Below, one piece after another: positions 48,368 to 57,090 of a DNA stretch of 64,000 nucleotides. The DNA is from CAZCGA01 sp964498075 (GTDB taxonomy: Bacteria; Desulfobacterota; Binatia; HRBIN30): the NCBI GenBank assembly GCA_964498075.1, contig CAZCGA010000014.1:1-64000 (forward strand). The letters run 5' to 3'. Under the pieces are notes generated by a model. The model was not told the origin of the DNA and did not search any database. It saw nothing but the letters and a program-made list of their open reading frames with translations. The first letter of the stretch is position 1; each line of letters begins with the position of its first letter. A program made the translations under genes and the position numbers.

Positions 48368-50353
48368 ATGTGGAGACCTATGGCATTCCGATCGATCTGT
48401 TCGAGGGTCAAGGTTGTGAATCGTTGTCTGGTCGCGGTACTCCTGAGTCTCGGGATGGCCGCGTGTGGGGGTGACCCGGCGGCAGTCGCGCCGCCCTCTC
48501 CAGATGCGTGTAACGCGCAGCTACTGCAGCGCGATGAAGTGCTGGCGATCATGCAGAGCGCCGCCAATGCGCTCGATGTCGACATGGCCGTTGCGGTCAC
48601 CGATCGTCGCGGCGTGATTCTGGGGGTAGGGACGAAGGCAAAGCAGGGCAGCCCCGAGTTCCACGTCGACTATCCAAACGAGTGCAAAGCCTGCCCCGCG
48701 AACGACATCAACCTGTCGATAGACCAACCCGCTACGTGTGGCGACTGCGCCACCGTCAATCAGTCTCTTCAATTGGCGCGGACGGCGTCGTTCTTCAGCG
48801 CAGATCAGACGCCGCTCACCTCGAGATCCGTACGTTTCCTGAGCGGCGAACACTTCCCCGACCGGATCAGGAATACCGGGGCCGCCGCACTCTTTGGGAT
48901 CGAGAATACCAACCGCGGCTGCTCGTTCGGCGCCGATCTCGTGCTCGATCCGCAGCTCATTCCCTTCGACACGGCGATTCCACGCGCGCGCAGCTTGTCA
49001 GGGCAGTTTGAGAGTCTTCCCTGCAACTCGGCCAACGGCGTGAGCGGTTGCACGACCGGCATCGCCACTCTCCCAGGCGGCGTCCCCATCTTCAAGAACG
49101 GCCGCATGGCAGGCGGCGTCGGCGTGGCGATTCGTGGGGTGAAGCTGCAGCCGGACCCGGTCGCGGCCTTCGACGACGCACAGGTGCTCCGCCGGGACGA
49201 TCAGAACTCGGCGTTCGCGCCCGCGGAGTTCGCCGCCCGCGCCTTTGCCGGCGACAACCCTGGCTTTCCGGAGGTGACGAGGAAGGGGTTGCGGGGAGTG
49301 TGTCAAAACACCGCCATCCCCCGCCCCGCATGCTGCAATTTGGTCCAACCTTGCTTCCTAGGTATCCTGCCCGCGCCGCCGCCGCTGCCGTTTGATCCGG
49401 TCATCTTCATCGACGGGATCGAGATTCCGGAGATCTCGAAGAACCCGTCGGTGTCCGGCGTCGGCACCGGGAGTCTGATCCAGAATGCGAACTTCATCGT
49501 GGATCCACGGACGACCCCTGACACGGCGGAACCCGTCGCCATCAAGCCGTGTGAGGAGAGGACGAAGGCCGAGGGCGGCGAATGGCTTGTCGATCCGATC
49601 GACGGCGAGTTGATCAGTGCTGAAGAAGTCCGCAGCATCATCTTTGACGGCGGTGTGCATCAGGCGCTGATCACGCGCGGCGGCATTCGCGTGCCCTTGG
49701 AAGCCCGCACGGCGATGATGCTGGCGGTTTCGGATACTAAGGGAAAGCTGGTCGGCCTCTTCCGGATGAATGACGCCACGGTGTTCTCGATCGACGTCGC
49801 CGTGGCGAAGTCGCGCAACGTCATCTATTTCAGCAGTCCAAGCCCGACGATCCGGGCGCAAGACAGCATGGATTGCCCGGGCACCGAGCTGAGCCAATGC
49901 CTGGGCCCGGCATTCACTCCGCCAACCGCTATCACCAACCGGACCCTGAGCTTCGGCGCGCAACCATTCTTCCCGTCGGGCATCGAGGGCAGCCTGCCCG
50001 GATTTCCCAAGCCGTTCGCACCCGGTCCGTTCCGCAAGGTGTTCGTCGATGATTCGATCACACCCTGCACGAACGGCCATCAGCCTCCCGAGCAGTTCCC
50101 CGGCCGACTGAACGGCATCGTCTTCTTCCCGGGGGCGGCGCCGCTGTACAGGAAGGACGCCGCCGGCGGCTATACCCTGATCGGCGGCTACGGCGTCAGC
50201 GGCGACGGCGTTGAGCAGGATGACCTGGTCACTTTCGCGGGGACGCTGGCCGGTATCGGCTTCGAGCCGCCGGCCGGAATCCGCGCGGACTTGGTCTCGG
50301 TGCGTGGAGTGCGCCTCCCGTACCTGAAGTTCAACCGGCAGCCCGAGCAGTAG
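48368..50353 (+). CDS. Lipoprotein with two GlcG/HbpS-like domains
   Basis: An exported 661-residue lipoprotein (lipobox LGMAAC). Two copies of the GlcG/HbpS (DUF336) fold are recognisable. The first runs from DVDMAVAVTDRRGVILGVG through RTASFFSADQTPL to GGVPIFKNGRMAGGVGVAI. The second runs from ARTAMMLAVSDTKGKLVGLFRMNDATVFSIDVAVAKSRN-like sequence to GYGVSGDGVEQDDLV. Single HbpS proteins bind haem or sense iron and redox state. Several cysteine pairs (CKAC, CGDC, ACCN) might form disulfides. A GTG at 48416 with a shorter signal is an alternative start. It sits 40 bases after the flavoprotein and just before the FHA gene. Confidence 0.7.
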   Translation: MWRPMAFRSICSRVKVVNRCLVAVLLSLGMAACGGDPAAVAPPSPDACNAQLLQRDEVLAIMQSAANALDVDMAVAVTDRRGVILGVGTKAKQGSPEFHVDYPNECKACPANDINLSIDQPATCGDCATVNQSLQLARTASFFSADQTPLTSRSVRFLSGEHFPDRIRNTGAAALFGIENTNRGCSFGADLVLDPQLIPFDTAIPRARSLSGQFESLPCNSANGVSGCTTGIATLPGGVPIFKNGRMAGGVGVAIRGVKLQPDPVAAFDDAQVLRRDDQNSAFAPAEFAARAFAGDNPGFPEVTRKGLRGVCQNTAIPRPACCNLVQPCFLGILPAPPPLPFDPVIFIDGIEIPEISKNPSVSGVGTGSLIQNANFIVDPRTTPDTAEPVAIKPCEERTKAEGGEWLVDPIDGELISAEEVRSIIFDGGVHQALITRGGIRVPLEARTAMMLAVSDTKGKLVGLFRMNDATVFSIDVAVAKSRNVIYFSSPSPTIRAQDSMDCPGTELSQCLGPAFTPPTAITNRTLSFGAQPFFPSGIEGSLPGFPKPFAPGPFRKVFVDDSITPCTNGHQPPEQFPGRLNGIVFFPGAAPLYRKDAAGGYTLIGGYGVSGDGVEQDDLVTFAGTLAGIGFEPPAGIRADLVSVRGVRLPYLKFNRQPEQ

Positions 50354-50399
50354 AGGACCGGACAGCGAGTCGAAGCTCCGCAGCAGGAACTGATGTCGA

Positions 50400-51386
50400 A
50401 TGGTTGCTGATAAGAAAGAGGACTCTGGGGACGAAACGCGGGTCGGCCCGGCCGCTCCGCCGCAGCCAAAGTTACCGCCGGCTCCGCCGGCAGCGAAGAA
50501 GCCGGACTCGGAAGAGGCCGCTGCGGACAGCACACGCATCGGAGGTGTACCCCCGCCGTCACCAAAGGGACCTCCGTCACCGCAGCCCGCAGCGCCCGCT
50601 CCCGATGCCGCGGCCGACAGCACGCGTATCGGCGGAGCCCCGCCGCCACTGCCCAAGGCACCCCCGCCGGCGGCGACATCGCCGGCGGCCGCCGCAGACG
50701 GCTCATCAGATAGTACGCGAATTGGAGGGGCACCGCCGCCGATGCCGAAAATGCCAGCGGCCGGCGCCACGCCGAAGCCTCCGGCTGCCGCTCCGCCACC
50801 CCCGCCGAAAGTACAAGCTGCCTCTTCGCCGACCCCCGGCCCGCAAGGGCAAGGCGACGACATCACGCGAATGGGCCAGCCGGCGGCCGCGCGCAAACCG
50901 CCCGCCGCAGCGGACGATGACCGCACGCAGCTAGCACGCAGCGTCACCGAAGAGCGCACGGTGATGGAGGAGCGCCCCCGCACGGCGGCGAAACTGCAGC
51001 GTCTCCAGCCGGCAGGACGCACCGAAACCATCATCCTCGACCGCACCGACTACCTCATCGGCCGTTCCCAGGGCGCCGACGTCGTCCTGTTCTCACAGAC
51101 TGCCTCGCGGGAGCATGCGCGGCTCAGCAACCGGGCTGGCAGATGGACGCTGCAGCCGCTGCAGAATCATACGGTCGCTGCAAACGGCACGAAGACGCAG
51201 GCCGAGGTTACGGTGACCCACAACATGCGCCTGCGGTTCGGGGGTGACGAGTTACTGTTCCTCGACGAGAGCGGCGCGTCGGCGGCCGCCACCGGGGCGC
51301 CGAGCCGGAAGCTTCTCTTCATCGGTCTTGGGGTGCTCCTGGCAGCGCTCGCTGCCACCGGAGTGTGGTGGTTCCTACTCGAATAA
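50400..51386 (+). CDS. Tail-anchored FHA protein with reiterated D-x-T-R-I-G motifs
   Basis: A 328-residue protein in three parts. Residues 1-200 are a Pro/Ala-rich, probably disordered linker carrying DETRVG, three DSTRIGG motifs about 30 residues apart, DITRMG, DRTQLA and EERTVMEE. Residues 205-295 are a compact FHA domain (YLIGRSQGADVVL, SREHARL) and residues 306-326 a single transmembrane helix at the very C terminus. Acid-preceded threonines resemble kinase target sites of GarA-type FHA proteins, so the linker may be a multivalent phosphorylation region. No enzyme domain is present. It precedes the outer-membrane barrel gene. Confidence 0.82.
   Translation: MVADKKEDSGDETRVGPAAPPQPKLPPAPPAAKKPDSEEAAADSTRIGGVPPPSPKGPPSPQPAAPAPDAAADSTRIGGAPPPLPKAPPPAATSPAAAADGSSDSTRIGGAPPPMPKMPAAGATPKPPAAAPPPPPKVQAASSPTPGPQGQGDDITRMGQPAAARKPPAAADDDRTQLARSVTEERTVMEERPRTAAKLQRLQPAGRTETIILDRTDYLIGRSQGADVVLFSQTASREHARLSNRAGRWTLQPLQNHTVAANGTKTQAEVTVTHNMRLRFGGDELLFLDESGASAAATGAPSRKLLFIGLGVLLAALAATGVWWFLLE
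50426..50880 (+). repeat. In-frame D-x-T-R-I-G repeat units
   Basis: Three units of about 90 bases start at 50526, 50616 and 50709 and read DSTRIGGxPPP. Flanking variants read DETRVG and DITRMG. They lie in the linker of the FHA protein and conserve the acidic-Ser-Thr-Arg-Ile-Gly core while the Pro/Ala sequence between them varies. Confidence 0.85.
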
Positions 51387-51424
51387 CCCACGGAGGGCTG
51401 ATCTGCAACGCGCCTGAAAACGAC

Positions 51425-53158
51425 ATGACCGCACGCGTGAATGATATGACCGTACAGTTGATTGGCCTCATCACCCTCTGCCTTCTGTTCCTGCCCGCCC
51501 CGTTGCGCGCCGAAGAATCGGCGCCGCCGGCCGATCGCCCGCCCGCACAGGAGGGCGCCGCGGCGGGCGGAGAAGAGCAGAAAACCCCCGACTTCGAGAC
51601 GATACCGGAAGCGGATCGTTGGCGCATCCAGGCGCCGCCGTACGATCTCAACGTGAAGGGCCACTGGTGGGATCCCTACAACCAGAACGTTCTCAAGGGC
51701 GACTATCCCATCCACGGGGACGACATCTTTTTCAAGCTCACCGGCATCTCGAAGACGTTGCTGGAAGGCCGCGGAGCGCCGACGCCCAGTGGTGCCAGCT
51801 CGCAGCGGTCGGGAAGCTTCACTTTCTTCGGGAAGGACGACGCCATCATCTTCGACCAGAAGTTCATCGGCAAGCTGGAGGTGTTTCAGGGGTCGACCGC
51901 GTTCAAACCCTTCGAATGGGACGTGGTCGTCGCCGGCGCGGTCGACGTCAACAACCTCAGCGTCTTCGAGACGGGCGGTGTCAGTCCGGACGTGCGGGAC
52001 GGCACCGACCGGACCACTCATGACGCGGCCCTGCAAGAAGCCTCGGTCGAAATCCATCTACGCAACCTGACCGACAACTACGACTTCATCTCAAGCAAGC
52101 TCGGCCGGCAGGAGTTCAACAGCGACTTCAGGCGTTTGATCTTCTCGGACACCAACCAGGGCGCACGCCTCTTCGGCAGCGCCAACGGCAACCGCTACCA
52201 GTACAACCTGATCTACTTCAACATGGCCGAGAAGGACACCAACAGCGAGCTCAACACCTTCCAGCTGCGCGACGAGCAGGTGGCAATCGCCAACGTCTAC
52301 GTCCAGGACTTGGGCGTCCTCGGGTACACCAATCAGTTCAGCCTGCATTACAACCACGATGACGGCGAAGACTCGGGCTACACGTTCGACAACCAAGGCT
52401 TCTTGGTCCGCCCGGATCCGGTCGGCATCGCCAAGCCGCACAACCTGGACGTGTTCTACTTCGGTTGGACCAGCGAGGGGCACCTCGGGTTCCTGAACGT
52501 CAGCCACGCGTTCTACCAGGCCGCTGGGCACGATACGCGCAACCCGATCGCCGGCCGCTCGGTCGACATCAACGGCCAGATGGCGTTCATCGAGCTGTCT
52601 ATGGACCATGATTGGCAGCGCTATCAAGGGTCGGTGTTCTTCACCTCCGGCGACGACAACCCCCGCGACGGCACGGCGCGCGGCTTCGATTCGATTCTCG
52701 ACAACCCAGAGATCCTCGGTGGCCTGCAGAGCTATTGGTTGCACCAGAGCATCCGCATCGCCGACCGCGGTGGCGTGGCGCTGATGCAGCGCGACAGCGT
52801 CATTCCCGACTTACGCAGCAGCAAGATCCAGGGGCAGTCCAACTTCGTCAACCCCGGCATCCTGATCTTCAACCTGGGGGCCACGGCGGAGCTGACGCCC
52901 AAGCTGCGGGTGATCGCCAACACCAACTACATCCGCTTCCACGAAACCAAATCGCTGGAAATTCTCCTCAAGCAGCCGAACATTCGCGAGGACGTCGGCG
53001 TCGATGTGGGCATTGGATTCGAGTATCGACCCCTCTTGAACAACAACATCATTGTGAAAGGCTTCAGCGCGATCCTGCAACCCGTCGGCGGCTTCAAAGA
53101 CATCTTCCAGGGTTCGACGCTCTACCAGGCGGGCACCGCAGTCGTCTTTGTGTTCTAG
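51425..53158 (+). CDS. Outer-membrane beta-barrel protein (porin-like)
   Basis: A protein of about 577 residues with a signal peptide (LIGLITLCLLFLPAPLRA) and alternating hydrophobic/polar strands from about residue 60 to the end, terminating AGTAVVFVF with a C-terminal phenylalanine typical of outer-membrane barrels. It contains many aromatic-girdle segments (RYQYNLIYFNMAEKD). No known porin family is recognised. It is nine bases before a decaheme cytochrome and could form the membrane pore of a porin-cytochrome conduit. ATG codons at 51425 and 51446 are both plausible starts. Confidence 0.72.
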   Translation: MTARVNDMTVQLIGLITLCLLFLPAPLRAEESAPPADRPPAQEGAAAGGEEQKTPDFETIPEADRWRIQAPPYDLNVKGHWWDPYNQNVLKGDYPIHGDDIFFKLTGISKTLLEGRGAPTPSGASSQRSGSFTFFGKDDAIIFDQKFIGKLEVFQGSTAFKPFEWDVVVAGAVDVNNLSVFETGGVSPDVRDGTDRTTHDAALQEASVEIHLRNLTDNYDFISSKLGRQEFNSDFRRLIFSDTNQGARLFGSANGNRYQYNLIYFNMAEKDTNSELNTFQLRDEQVAIANVYVQDLGVLGYTNQFSLHYNHDDGEDSGYTFDNQGFLVRPDPVGIAKPHNLDVFYFGWTSEGHLGFLNVSHAFYQAAGHDTRNPIAGRSVDINGQMAFIELSMDHDWQRYQGSVFFTSGDDNPRDGTARGFDSILDNPEILGGLQSYWLHQSIRIADRGGVALMQRDSVIPDLRSSKIQGQSNFVNPGILIFNLGATAELTPKLRVIANTNYIRFHETKSLEILLKQPNIREDVGVDVGIGFEYRPLLNNNIIVKGFSAILQPVGGFKDIFQGSTLYQAGTAVVFVF

Positions 53159-53167
53159 GAGGGAGCG

Positions 53168-56100
53168 ATGTTGTTGGGTTCCAGGATGTACACAACGATG
53201 CACCGTCGCGCGGGTGATATGCAGAGGCTGCGGTCTCTGCAGGGACTGTCCGTGTCGATCGTTTCTTTGCTGCTGCTGAGCATGGGACTGAATGCGGCTC
53301 CGGCTGTCGCAGACGAGGTGGAAGAAACCCCGCTGCTGCGCCAGACGCAAGCCGAAGCGGATGCCAAGACCGTCGGCTGCCGCTCCTGCCACGGCGAGAT
53401 CGAGCCCATGCACCCGCAGGAAGAGGTCAAGCTCGGCTGTACCGACTGCCACGGCGGTGATGCCAACGTGGACGCCGGCGGGGCGACGCCGGGAAGTCCG
53501 CAGTACGCGGAAGCGCAGAACAAGGCGCACGTGCTGCCTCGCTTCCCCAAGGCGTGGAGCGACCCCAAGAATCCGGATCGCATCAGCTCGGCGCATCCGG
53601 AGCGCACCTACACCTTGCTGAACCACGAGTCCCCGGAGTTCATCCGCTTCATGAACCCCGGCGACCTGCGCGTCGCCAAGGAAGCCTGCGGGCAGTGTCA
53701 CAAGAAGGAGATCCTGCAGGTGCAGAAGAGCCTCATGACCACCTCGTCGCTGTTGTGGGGCGGCGCCGCCTACAACAACGGTATCGTGTCGGTGAAGAAC
53801 TACATCTTCGGAGAGTCCTACAGCCCCGAAGGCGAACCCCAGAAGATCAACACCGTGCCGCCGCCGACCGAAGCGGAGCGCAAGAAGGGCGTCCTGCCCT
53901 TCCTGGTGCCGCTCCCGCCGTGGAACGTGGTGCAGCCTCCAGATCCGTTCCGCTCCTTCGAGCGCGGCGGGAAGATCGACCGCTCGAACGTCTCCGAAGT
54001 TGGCAACCCGAATCTCGGACCGTTCATCGATGAGCCCGGCCATCCCGATATGAAGCTCGGTACGCGTGGCTTGGGCACGGACCTGCGCGTCAATGCCGGC
54101 GTCCTCAACATCCACAAGTCACGCTTGAACGATCCCCACCTCTCGTTCTTGGGTACGAACGACCATCCCGGCGACTACCGCTCCAGCGGCTGCACGGGCT
54201 GCCACGTGGTGTACGCCAACGACCAGGATCCGACGAACTCAGGCCCATACGCCCGATACGGGCACTCCGGCACTTACTCCGGCAAAGATCCGACGATTCC
54301 GCACGATGAGCCCGGCCATCCGATCGCGCACCGCCTGACGCGCGGCATTCCGACGAGCCAGTGCATGGTGTGCCACATGCACCAGCCGAACTCGTTCGTG
54401 AACACGTATGTCGGCTATCAGATGTGGGACTACGAGACCGACGGCGATCTCATGTGGCCGAAGCAGCAGCGCTACCCCACCGCCGATGCACCGACCCCGT
54501 ACAACAACCTGGATTCGGCGTCGATGTTCAAGAGCCTGGTTCACAACCCCGAAGAGGCTGCAATCCGCGGCTTGTGGACCGACAAGGAGTTCCTGTCCAA
54601 GGCGAGCGAGCTGCCGACCAAAGAGACGAAGTTCGCCGACTATCACGGCCACGGCTGGATCTTCCGCGCGGTCTACTCCCAGGACCGCAAGGGGAACATG
54701 CTCGACAAGGACGGGAAGAAGATCGACTGGAACGATCCCGACAAGCTGAAGAAGGCTGTCCACCTCAAGGACATCCACCTCGAAAAAGGCATGCACTGCG
54801 TCGACTGCCACTTCGAGCAGGACGCGCACAGCAACGGCAAGATTTACGGCGAGTATCCAGACACCCTGGAGATTCAGTGCCAGGACTGCCACGGCACGAT
54901 CGACCATCGCGCCCAAATGACGACCACCGGGCCGGCGGCACCCGAGGGTGGAACGAACCTGCTGAACGGCTTGACGCCGTCCGGCAAGCGGCGTTTCGAA
55001 TGGGTCGACAACAAGTTGATGCAGCGCTCCATGCTGCAGGACGACCTCGAGTGGGAGGTCAGCCAGGTGCTCGACAGCATCGACCCCGCCTCACCGAAGT
55101 ACAACGCGAAGGCCGCGCTCGCCAAAACCGTCTTGAAGGACGGGAAGAGCTGGGGCGGCCTTCCGGAGAACCCGAACAGTCTGGCGCACTCCGACAAGAA
55201 CATGGCGTGCTTCGCCTGCCATACGTCGTGGGTCACCAGTTGCTTCGGCTGCCACCTGCCGCAGCAGGCCAACTGGAAGAAGTCCTCGAACCACTTCGAA
55301 GGCGGCGATACCCGCAACTGGACATCGTACAACCCGCAGGTCCTGCGCCACGACATCTTCATGCTGGCGCGCCACAGCACGGTGAAGGACCACAAGGTCG
55401 CCCCGGCCCGCTCGTCGAGCGCGCTGATCCTCAGCTCGGTCAACTCCAACCGCGAACGCGTCTATATGCAGCAGGCGCCGGTCTCCTCCGAAGGTTACGG
55501 CAGCCAGGCGTTCAACGCCCACTTCCCGCACACCGTGCGCACCAGAGAGACCCGCACCTGCTCGGACTGCCACATCTCCGACCAGAACGACAACAACGCC
55601 TGGTTGGCGCAAGTGCTGACGCTCGGGACCAACTTCGTCAACTTCTTCGGCCGCTATGTCTGGGTCGGTGAAGGCGAAGAAGGAGTCCAAGGCGTGGCGG
55701 TGACTGAATGGGATGAGCCGCAAGCGGTCATCGGCAGCAACCTTCACCGTCTCGCCTACCCCGCCAACTACGCGCGCCACCTGTCACACGACCGCGAGCT
55801 CGAAGAGGCCTACCACCACGAAGGCAGCGACATCCAAAGCCTGCAGGTGCGCGGCGAGTACCTCTACACCGCGAACGGCAAGGATGGACTGCGCGTGTTC
55901 GACGTGGCCAACATCGACAACAAGGGGTTCTCCGAACGCTTCGTCACCGCGCCGGTTTCCCCGCTCGGCCAGCGCGCCTACGTGCACACCAAGTTCGCGA
56001 CGTCGGTGGCGTTGCCGACGAACGTTCCCATCTCCTACAATCGCCGGCGCGACCCGGCCAACGAAGAGCAGCCGATGCATCCAATCTATCGCTACGCCTT

Positions 56101-57052
56101 TGTTGCGGATCGCGAGGAGGGTCTCGTCGTCGTCGATGTCGACGTGCTGGGTGACGGCGATCCAACCAACAACTTCCTCGAACGCGTCGCGACCTTCAAC
56201 CCGGACGGCGCGCTCAACGGAGCCGTCTACATCACCATCGCCGGCAACTACGCCTACATCCTGTGCACGCACGGTCTCGAGGTCGTCAGCATCGACGATC
56301 CGCTCAATCCCAAGATCGTCGCCGAGCTCGGCAGTCCCGACCTGACGCAGCCACATGCCATCGCCATCCAATTCCGCTACGCGTTCATTGCCGACGCACA
56401 AGGGCTCAAGGTCGTCGACGTCACCAACCCCGAGAAGCCGTCGCTTGCCGGGCAGCTGGAGCTTGCCGACACGCACGATCTGTACGTGGCGCGGACCTAC
56501 GCCTACGTCGCGGCCGGCAGACAAGGGCTGGCGATCGTCGATATCGAGAGACCGACGAAACCGTTCCTGCAGCAGATGTACAACGCCGATGGAGCGCTCA
56601 ACGACACCCACTCGGTGCGCGTCGGCGCCACCGTGGGCAGCGTGTTCGCTTACGTGGCCGACGGCGAGAACGGCCTGCGTGTCATTCAGCTGATCTCCCC
56701 CGGGGAAACTCCCGGCAACTCCGGCTTCAGCGCCACGCCGACGCCGCGCCTCATCGCCACGTTCCGCACGCACGGCCCCGCCATCACCCTGTCCAAAGGA
56801 ATGGATCGGGATCGCGCCGTGGATGAGAGCGGCAATCAGGTCAACGTGTTCGGACGTCTCGGCTCTCGGCCGTTCAACCGTGCCGAGATGGAAGCGCTGT
56901 TCATGCGCAACGGCAAGCTGTTCACGGTCGCCGACACCTCGCCGGGTCGACCGATCAAGTTCGTGCGCCCGAAGGAGGAGATCGCGCCGAGCGGCCCCGT
57001 CGTCCAACCCGAGGCACCGCGGCAAGAACGTCTGCTGCCCGGACGCAACTAG
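53168..57052 (+). CDS. Decaheme c-type cytochrome with LVIVD beta-propeller
   Basis: A 1294-residue exported protein. A signal peptide (SVSIVSLLLLSMG ... APAVA) is followed by ten CXXCH motifs between about residues 71 and 801: CRSCH, CTDCH, CGQCH, CTGCH, CMVCH, CVDCH, CQDCH, CFACH, CFGCH and CSDCH. About six LVIVD repeats follow (GLRVFDVANID, GLVVVDVDVL, GLEVVSIDDP, GLKVVDVTNP, GLAIVDIERP, GLRVIQLISP), residues about 880-1190, likely a beta-propeller. It would carry electrons in the periplasm or at the cell surface. The propeller may bind a partner or a substrate. Strong AGGAGG before the start; no lipobox. Confidence 0.88.
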   Translation: MLLGSRMYTTMHRRAGDMQRLRSLQGLSVSIVSLLLLSMGLNAAPAVADEVEETPLLRQTQAEADAKTVGCRSCHGEIEPMHPQEEVKLGCTDCHGGDANVDAGGATPGSPQYAEAQNKAHVLPRFPKAWSDPKNPDRISSAHPERTYTLLNHESPEFIRFMNPGDLRVAKEACGQCHKKEILQVQKSLMTTSSLLWGGAAYNNGIVSVKNYIFGESYSPEGEPQKINTVPPPTEAERKKGVLPFLVPLPPWNVVQPPDPFRSFERGGKIDRSNVSEVGNPNLGPFIDEPGHPDMKLGTRGLGTDLRVNAGVLNIHKSRLNDPHLSFLGTNDHPGDYRSSGCTGCHVVYANDQDPTNSGPYARYGHSGTYSGKDPTIPHDEPGHPIAHRLTRGIPTSQCMVCHMHQPNSFVNTYVGYQMWDYETDGDLMWPKQQRYPTADAPTPYNNLDSASMFKSLVHNPEEAAIRGLWTDKEFLSKASELPTKETKFADYHGHGWIFRAVYSQDRKGNMLDKDGKKIDWNDPDKLKKAVHLKDIHLEKGMHCVDCHFEQDAHSNGKIYGEYPDTLEIQCQDCHGTIDHRAQMTTTGPAAPEGGTNLLNGLTPSGKRRFEWVDNKLMQRSMLQDDLEWEVSQVLDSIDPASPKYNAKAALAKTVLKDGKSWGGLPENPNSLAHSDKNMACFACHTSWVTSCFGCHLPQQANWKKSSNHFEGGDTRNWTSYNPQVLRHDIFMLARHSTVKDHKVAPARSSSALILSSVNSNRERVYMQQAPVSSEGYGSQAFNAHFPHTVRTRETRTCSDCHISDQNDNNAWLAQVLTLGTNFVNFFGRYVWVGEGEEGVQGVAVTEWDEPQAVIGSNLHRLAYPANYARHLSHDRELEEAYHHEGSDIQSLQVRGEYLYTANGKDGLRVFDVANIDNKGFSERFVTAPVSPLGQRAYVHTKFATSVALPTNVPISYNRRRDPANEEQPMHPIYRYAFVADREEGLVVVDVDVLGDGDPTNNFLERVATFNPDGALNGAVYITIAGNYAYILCTHGLEVVSIDDPLNPKIVAELGSPDLTQPHAIAIQFRYAFIADAQGLKVVDVTNPEKPSLAGQLELADTHDLYVARTYAYVAAGRQGLAIVDIERPTKPFLQQMYNADGALNDTHSVRVGATVGSVFAYVADGENGLRVIQLISPGETPGNSGFSATPTPRLIATFRTHGPAITLSKGMDRDRAVDESGNQVNVFGRLGSRPFNRAEMEALFMRNGKLFTVADTSPGRPIKFVRPKEEIAPSGPVVQPEAPRQERLLPGRN

Positions 57053-57090
57053 ACACGGTGGGACGGAGGGTGTAGTCGGCATGCTGACGG

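Noticed and set aside
46830..48419. 529-codon frame overlapping the flavoprotein in another frame
   Set aside because: It lacks domains and overlaps FHA and ferredoxin motifs in the correct frame.
50526..50800. CRISPR-like spacing of similar units
   Set aside because: The units are in-frame codon repeats with coding constraint and Pro/Ala spacers, not direct repeats with unique spacers; no cas genes are present.
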